DNA of 64,000 nucleotides from Chitinophagaceae bacterium (GTDB lineage: Bacteria; Bacteroidota; Bacteroidia; Chitinophagales; Chitinophagaceae). Position 1 is the first letter of the stretch. The number at the start of each line of letters is the position of its first letter. The translations under genes were made by a program, and so were the position numbers. The stretch covers positions 868,001-932,000 of the forward strand of contig JADKKA010000022.1 of the NCBI GenBank assembly GCA_016720745.1, given 5' to 3'. The notes beneath the pieces were generated by a model. The model did no database searches. It was not told the DNA's origin and saw only the letters and a program-made list of their open reading frames with translations. Positions 60,858 to 64,000 of this stretch are shown here, piece by piece.

Positions 60858-61404
60858 AGCAACGGATAAACCGGGTTCGTATAACTTGAGCGGGACATCG
60901 CTGTTCGTAAAACTCAGGGGTATCAAAAGAAAGTTTTTTGTACTGGCCGTTCACGACTATTTCTATCACACAAACTCCTGCATCAAATATGGCTGCACTG
61001 CAGGTAGGCCTTGGCTCCGTTCTTTCGTCAAGCATGGTAAAAAGCTGGTTGTCCTGCAATAATTGCCAGATCCGGTTGCCTGTACTGTCTGCGAGCCTGA
61101 CGGATTTGATCGTTATTGCGGTACTATCACTAAAAGCATGTCCAGCCCTTACTTCTAACCGGTACCATTTGTTGTTTTTTTTACCAATCCCCAACAGGTA
61201 TTCATCGTTCAATAGCCAGTTATCCTCCACTTTTCTTAATACGAGTAAGGAGTACTGATCGGATAAAAAGGCAGTGGGTGTACCCTTTAATAAGCGATCG
61301 TTTTTATTTAATCCATTCAATAAAGGAGGGAGGTTGTTTTCCTGAGCTATTAAAGAATTTAAGTATATAAAAAGGGCTAACGTAATAACCAGAAAATTGC
61401 GCAT
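60826..61404 (-). CDS. Exported protein of unknown function
   Basis: A 192-residue protein with a signal peptide (1-20, ...LNSLIAQ). Mature part NNKWYRLEVRAGHAFSDSTAITIKSVRL and CSAAIFDAGVCVIEIVVNGQYKKLSF is probably beta-rich; Cys residues at TCSAAIFDAGVC, QRCPAQ and RCFNAL may form disulfides. No domain recognised. Overlaps the 3' end of the epimerase gene on the opposite strand. Confidence 0.65.
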   Translation of the reverse strand: MRNFLVITLALFIYLNSLIAQENNLPPLLNGLNKNDRLLKGTPTAFLSDQYSLLVLRKVEDNWLLNDEYLLGIGKKNNKWYRLEVRAGHAFSDSTAITIKSVRLADSTGNRIWQLLQDNQLFTMLDERTEPRPTCSAAIFDAGVCVIEIVVNGQYKKLSFDTPEFYEQRCPAQVIRTRFIRCFNALNIVRYK

Positions 61405-61552
61405 CTAAATGGGTTTGTAGTATGACGGGAAAAACTACGAATTATTGCATACGTATTATTCCTCATTCATCAGGATTATAAGTCTGGCAGTATCATTTTA
61501 GTATTGATTGATCGTTAATAATAGGCAGATAATCCCTGATTAACCAATACCC

Positions 61553-62428
61553 TTGAAAAAACTAACCCTATACCTCCTGGTCATTTTCACCTCGGGGCAA
61601 ACCGTTCTTGCACAGGAGGAGCCGTCTCTTTCACCTACGATATCCCTTTTTACAGGCCTCATGAATTACCAGGGCGATCTTAACCCCAGTAGTTTCAAGT
61701 TTTCCCATTCCAATTTCACCGGAGGAATTATTTTCCGAAAGCCCATCAGCCCTTTACTGACTATCCGGGCAGGCGTGAATATCGGTACCATCACCGCATC
61801 AGATCAATGGAACCGGGATTACCTGCAGCAACGCAACCTGAACTTTACAACAACCGTTAAGGAAGCCTATGCCGGATTAGAGTTGAACGTTTTTGATCTC
61901 TCCACCAAAAGATTTACCCCTTATGTATATGGCGGCATCGCTGTTTTTCATTTCAATCCATGGACACGCGATAGAGCCGGTGCCAAAACCTATCTGAAGC
62001 CACTGAGTACAGAAGGGCAGGGGCTACCCCAATATCCGGCCCAGCAACCCTATCAACTCACCCAACTGGCCATCCCGTTTGGCGGCGGATTGAAATTCGC
62101 CATCAGCGAGGACCTGGCTATCGGGATTGAATTCAGTCAGCGCAAAACATTTACAGATTACCTGGATGATGTGAGTTCCATCTACGTGGATCGTTCTGTG
62201 CTGCTCCAGGCTAAAGGAGCCAAAGCGGTAGAACTGGCTTTCCGGGAAAGCGAAATCCCTACTGGTAGACAGCAATTTCCCGCCCATGGGGATCAACGGG
62301 GCACCCCTTCAGAAATGGACTGGTACTATTTCTTTGGAGTGACCATGGAATTCAAATTGCAATCCCTGGGTGGTTTATTCCGCAATAACCGTTCGGTTCC
62401 CAGTCAACGTTGCCCCACCCGGTTCTGA
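61553..62428 (+). CDS. Outer-membrane beta-barrel protein, DUF6089-type
   Basis: A 291-residue protein starting at TTG, with a signal peptide (1-20, ...SGQTVLAQ). ISLFTGLMNYQGDLNPSSFKFSHSNFTGGIIF, YAGLELNVFDL, FTPYVYGGIAVFHFNPWT and DLAIGIEFSQRKTFTDYLDDVS match the OmpA-like transmembrane barrel proteins of Bacteroidota (DUF6089). The TTG start is accepted because the signal peptide begins there and no ATG is near. Probably structural or sensor-related. Confidence 0.8.
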   Translation: MKKLTLYLLVIFTSGQTVLAQEEPSLSPTISLFTGLMNYQGDLNPSSFKFSHSNFTGGIIFRKPISPLLTIRAGVNIGTITASDQWNRDYLQQRNLNFTTTVKEAYAGLELNVFDLSTKRFTPYVYGGIAVFHFNPWTRDRAGAKTYLKPLSTEGQGLPQYPAQQPYQLTQLAIPFGGGLKFAISEDLAIGIEFSQRKTFTDYLDDVSSIYVDRSVLLQAKGAKAVELAFRESEIPTGRQQFPAHGDQRGTPSEMDWYYFFGVTMEFKLQSLGGLFRNNRSVPSQRCPTRF

Positions 62429-62463
62429 CCCAGCATTCAAACATTTCCTCACGGCCCTTGTTG

Positions 62464-62471
62464 TACCTTTG
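62464..62471 (+). promoter_or_regulatory. Possible -7 box of the UbiD-type gene
   Basis: TACCTTTG fits TAnnTTTG and lies 17 bases before the ATG at 62489. No perfect -33 TTG at the expected distance. Confidence 0.4.
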
Positions 62472-62488
62472 CACATCCAAACAAAGCT

Positions 62489-64000
62489 ATGGCCTGGAAA
62501 AATCAACAGCAATTCATCGACGCACTGGAACAAGCCGGAGAACTGATCCGTATTAAAACTTATGTCAATCCCAAACTGGAAATAGCAGAGATCACCGACA
62601 GGATCAGTAAATCCGGCAACGGAGGAAAGGCCCTGCTTTTTGAAAATACGGGTTATGATTTTCCGGTGCTGATGAATGCCTATGGTAGCGAAAAAAGAAT
62701 GTGCATGGCCCTCGGCGTGAAACAACTGGATGATGTTGCAAAGGAAATTGAGGGCTTGTTTCACCTTTTATCTTCTCCCAAGGAGAACTTATTGGACAAA
62801 CTCAAAATGCTGCCCTTGCTTGGTCAGTTTGCCAGTTGGATGCCCAAGGTAAAAAAGGGCAGGGGCGAGTGCCAGGAAGTCATCATGACCAACCCTGACA
62901 TCACCCAACTCCCTGTTATCACTTGCTGGCCCAAAGATGGCGGACCCTTTTTGACCCTTCCCGTGATCCATACGAAAGACCCTAATCACGGAGCCAGAAA
63001 TGTGGGGATGTACAGGATGCAGGTATTTGGTCCTTCACTTACAGGTATGCACTGGCATAAACACAAAGTATCTGCCAAACATTTTGCTGAATATAAAAAG
63101 CTCAATAAAAAAATGCCGGTAGCTGTGGCTTTGGGAGGCGATCCGGTTTACGCTTATTCCGCCACCGCACCACTGCCCGAGAATGTGGATGAATACATGC
63201 TGGCTGGTTTTCTTCGTAAAAAGAAAGTAGAGCTGGTGAAATGTATTTCACAACCTGAAGTGGAAGTACCGGCAGATGCAGATTTCATCATCGAAGGTTA
63301 TGTAGACCCGCAGGAGGAACTGATCTGGGAAGGACCTTTTGGGGACCATACCGGTTATTATTCGCTGCCGGACTGGTATCCGCGTTTTCATATCACCGCC
63401 ATCACCCATAAAAAAAATGCAGTGTATCCTGCAACAATCGTAGGGATACCACCACAGGAAGATGCCTGGTTGGGTAAGGCAACTGAAAGAATATTTCTCG
63501 CTCCGATCAAGATGACCATGGTGCCGGAGATCATGGATATGGATATGCCGGTAGAAGGTGTGTTTCATAATCTTGTGATCACCAAAATCAAAAAAGATTA
63601 TGCCGGTCAGGGGCAAAAAGTAATGAATGCGATGTGGGGAGCCGGTCAAATGATGTTCAATAAAATCCTGGTGCTGGCTGATGAGGGAGTGGCGATACAG
63701 GATTATCCGGCACTGGCCAAACATGTGTTTCGGCACCTCAATCCGGCCACTGATATCTATCTCTCCACCGGCCCCATGGATGTACTGGATCACAGTTGCA
63801 GCAAACTGGGATTTGGCGGAAAGATGTGTATAGATGGAACCGCCAAAATGGAAGAAGAAAAAGATGATGCTTACCAGGCAACAGATTTCGCGCTGCAACC
63901 CGGACAGCTCAGCTCAGTTTTAAAAGAAAAATACCCGGAGATAAAGGAAGTCAATGAGTCCCTCCTGCCACATGGTATCAGTTGTCTGCTGTTGGCCATT
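62489..64000 (+). CDS. UbiD family (menaquinone biosynthesis-type) decarboxylase, 3' end outside window
   Basis: The frame is open from ATG 62489 to the right edge (504 codons, no stop). The product begins MAWKNQQQFIDALEQAGELI, with the UbiD blocks NPKLEIAEITDRISKSG, PVLMNAYGSEKRMCMALG and a later GGKMCIDGTAKMEEEKDD (residues about 442-459). UbiD enzymes use prenylated FMN to decarboxylate aromatic acids; in Bacteroidota the usual annotation is a menaquinone-pathway decarboxylase of about 600 residues. The UbiX partner is not in the window. Substrate assignment is inferred. Confidence 0.9.
   Translation, partial: MAWKNQQQFIDALEQAGELIRIKTYVNPKLEIAEITDRISKSGNGGKALLFENTGYDFPVLMNAYGSEKRMCMALGVKQLDDVAKEIEGLFHLLSSPKENLLDKLKMLPLLGQFASWMPKVKKGRGECQEVIMTNPDITQLPVITCWPKDGGPFLTLPVIHTKDPNHGARNVGMYRMQVFGPSLTGMHWHKHKVSAKHFAEYKKLNKKMPVAVALGGDPVYAYSATAPLPENVDEYMLAGFLRKKKVELVKCISQPEVEVPADADFIIEGYVDPQEELIWEGPFGDHTGYYSLPDWYPRFHITAITHKKNAVYPATIVGIPPQEDAWLGKATERIFLAPIKMTMVPEIMDMDMPVEGVFHNLVITKIKKDYAGQGQKVMNAMWGAGQMMFNKILVLADEGVAIQDYPALAKHVFRHLNPATDIYLSTGPMDVLDHSCSKLGFGGKMCIDGTAKMEEEKDDAYQATDFALQPGQLSSVLKEKYPEIKEVNESLLPHGISCLLLAI

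Noticed and set aside
63248..63898. Minus-strand frame opposite the UbiD gene
   Set aside because: The UbiD-type frame is open for 504 codons and carries family motifs; the opposite frame is a shadow.
1..64000. tRNA, rRNA or CRISPR array
   Set aside because: Gene-free stretches are short (under about 260 bases) and none shows a cloverleaf, rRNA-like sequence or regularly spaced repeats.

Overview
The window looks like a chromosomal segment of a Bacteroidota bacterium, most likely of the Chitinophagaceae type. The evidence is a type IX secretion (CHU_C) sorting domain, four TonB-dependent receptors that begin with a carboxypeptidase-regulatory-like domain, many small lipoproteins, starts preceded by A-rich stretches instead of Shine-Dalgarno sites, and several -7 boxes of the TAnnTTTG type. 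No rRNA, tRNA, CRISPR array, transposase or phage gene was seen. Genes are dense and no gene-free stretch exceeds about 260 bases.

Layout. 1-2.9 kb: end of a penicillin-acylase-type hydrolase, a small membrane protein, the tRNA hydroxylase TrhO and an exported protein. 3.0-8.4 kb: a heme-type uptake operon (outer-membrane receptor, HmuT, HmuU, HmuV) with a 19-bp palindromic operator candidate in front and a perfect 15-bp hairpin after the receptor gene. 8.4-16 kb, mostly minus strand: a beta-propeller lactonase-like protein, then purC, a Crp/Fnr regulator, a TonB receptor, a His-rich membrane protein and an NmrA-like protein as one run. 16-26.7 kb: a large TonB receptor, a PepSY-like lipoprotein, an exported papain-fold peptidase, a type IX cargo protein, thiolase, a GNAT acetyltransferase, two tandem paralogous secreted proteins and a lipoprotein.

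26.7-37.2 kb holds the lower histidine-degradation enzymes (HutI, bifunctional FtcD and an arginase-family formimidoylglutamase candidate). Between them lie a multi-spanning protein of the misnamed 'site-specific recombinase' family, a SYLF protein, and a two-gene cassette of a ComEC-like metallo-beta-lactamase hydrolase overlapping a gingipain/caspase-type (clan CD) peptidase. The cassette is the best candidate here for an undescribed system. 37-47 kb: an exported TPR protein, an ABC-F ATPase, a TonB receptor, a GYF_2 protein and two paralogous secreted proteins.

47-53.2 kb is the conserved thrS-infC-rpmI-rplT translation cluster, interrupted by a large secreted zinc metalloprotease gene. 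rpmI has its own promoter and a strongly structured leader. 53.3-64 kb: small lipoproteins and membrane proteins, a DPE2-like 4-alpha-glucanotransferase with two starch-binding domains, an M50-like membrane protein, a SIMPL protein, an enolase-superfamily dipeptide epimerase, a DUF6089-type outer-membrane protein and, running off the right edge, a UbiD-type decarboxylase.

Functional names rest on motifs and remembered family features; no database search was run. Residue numbers refer to the starts given here.
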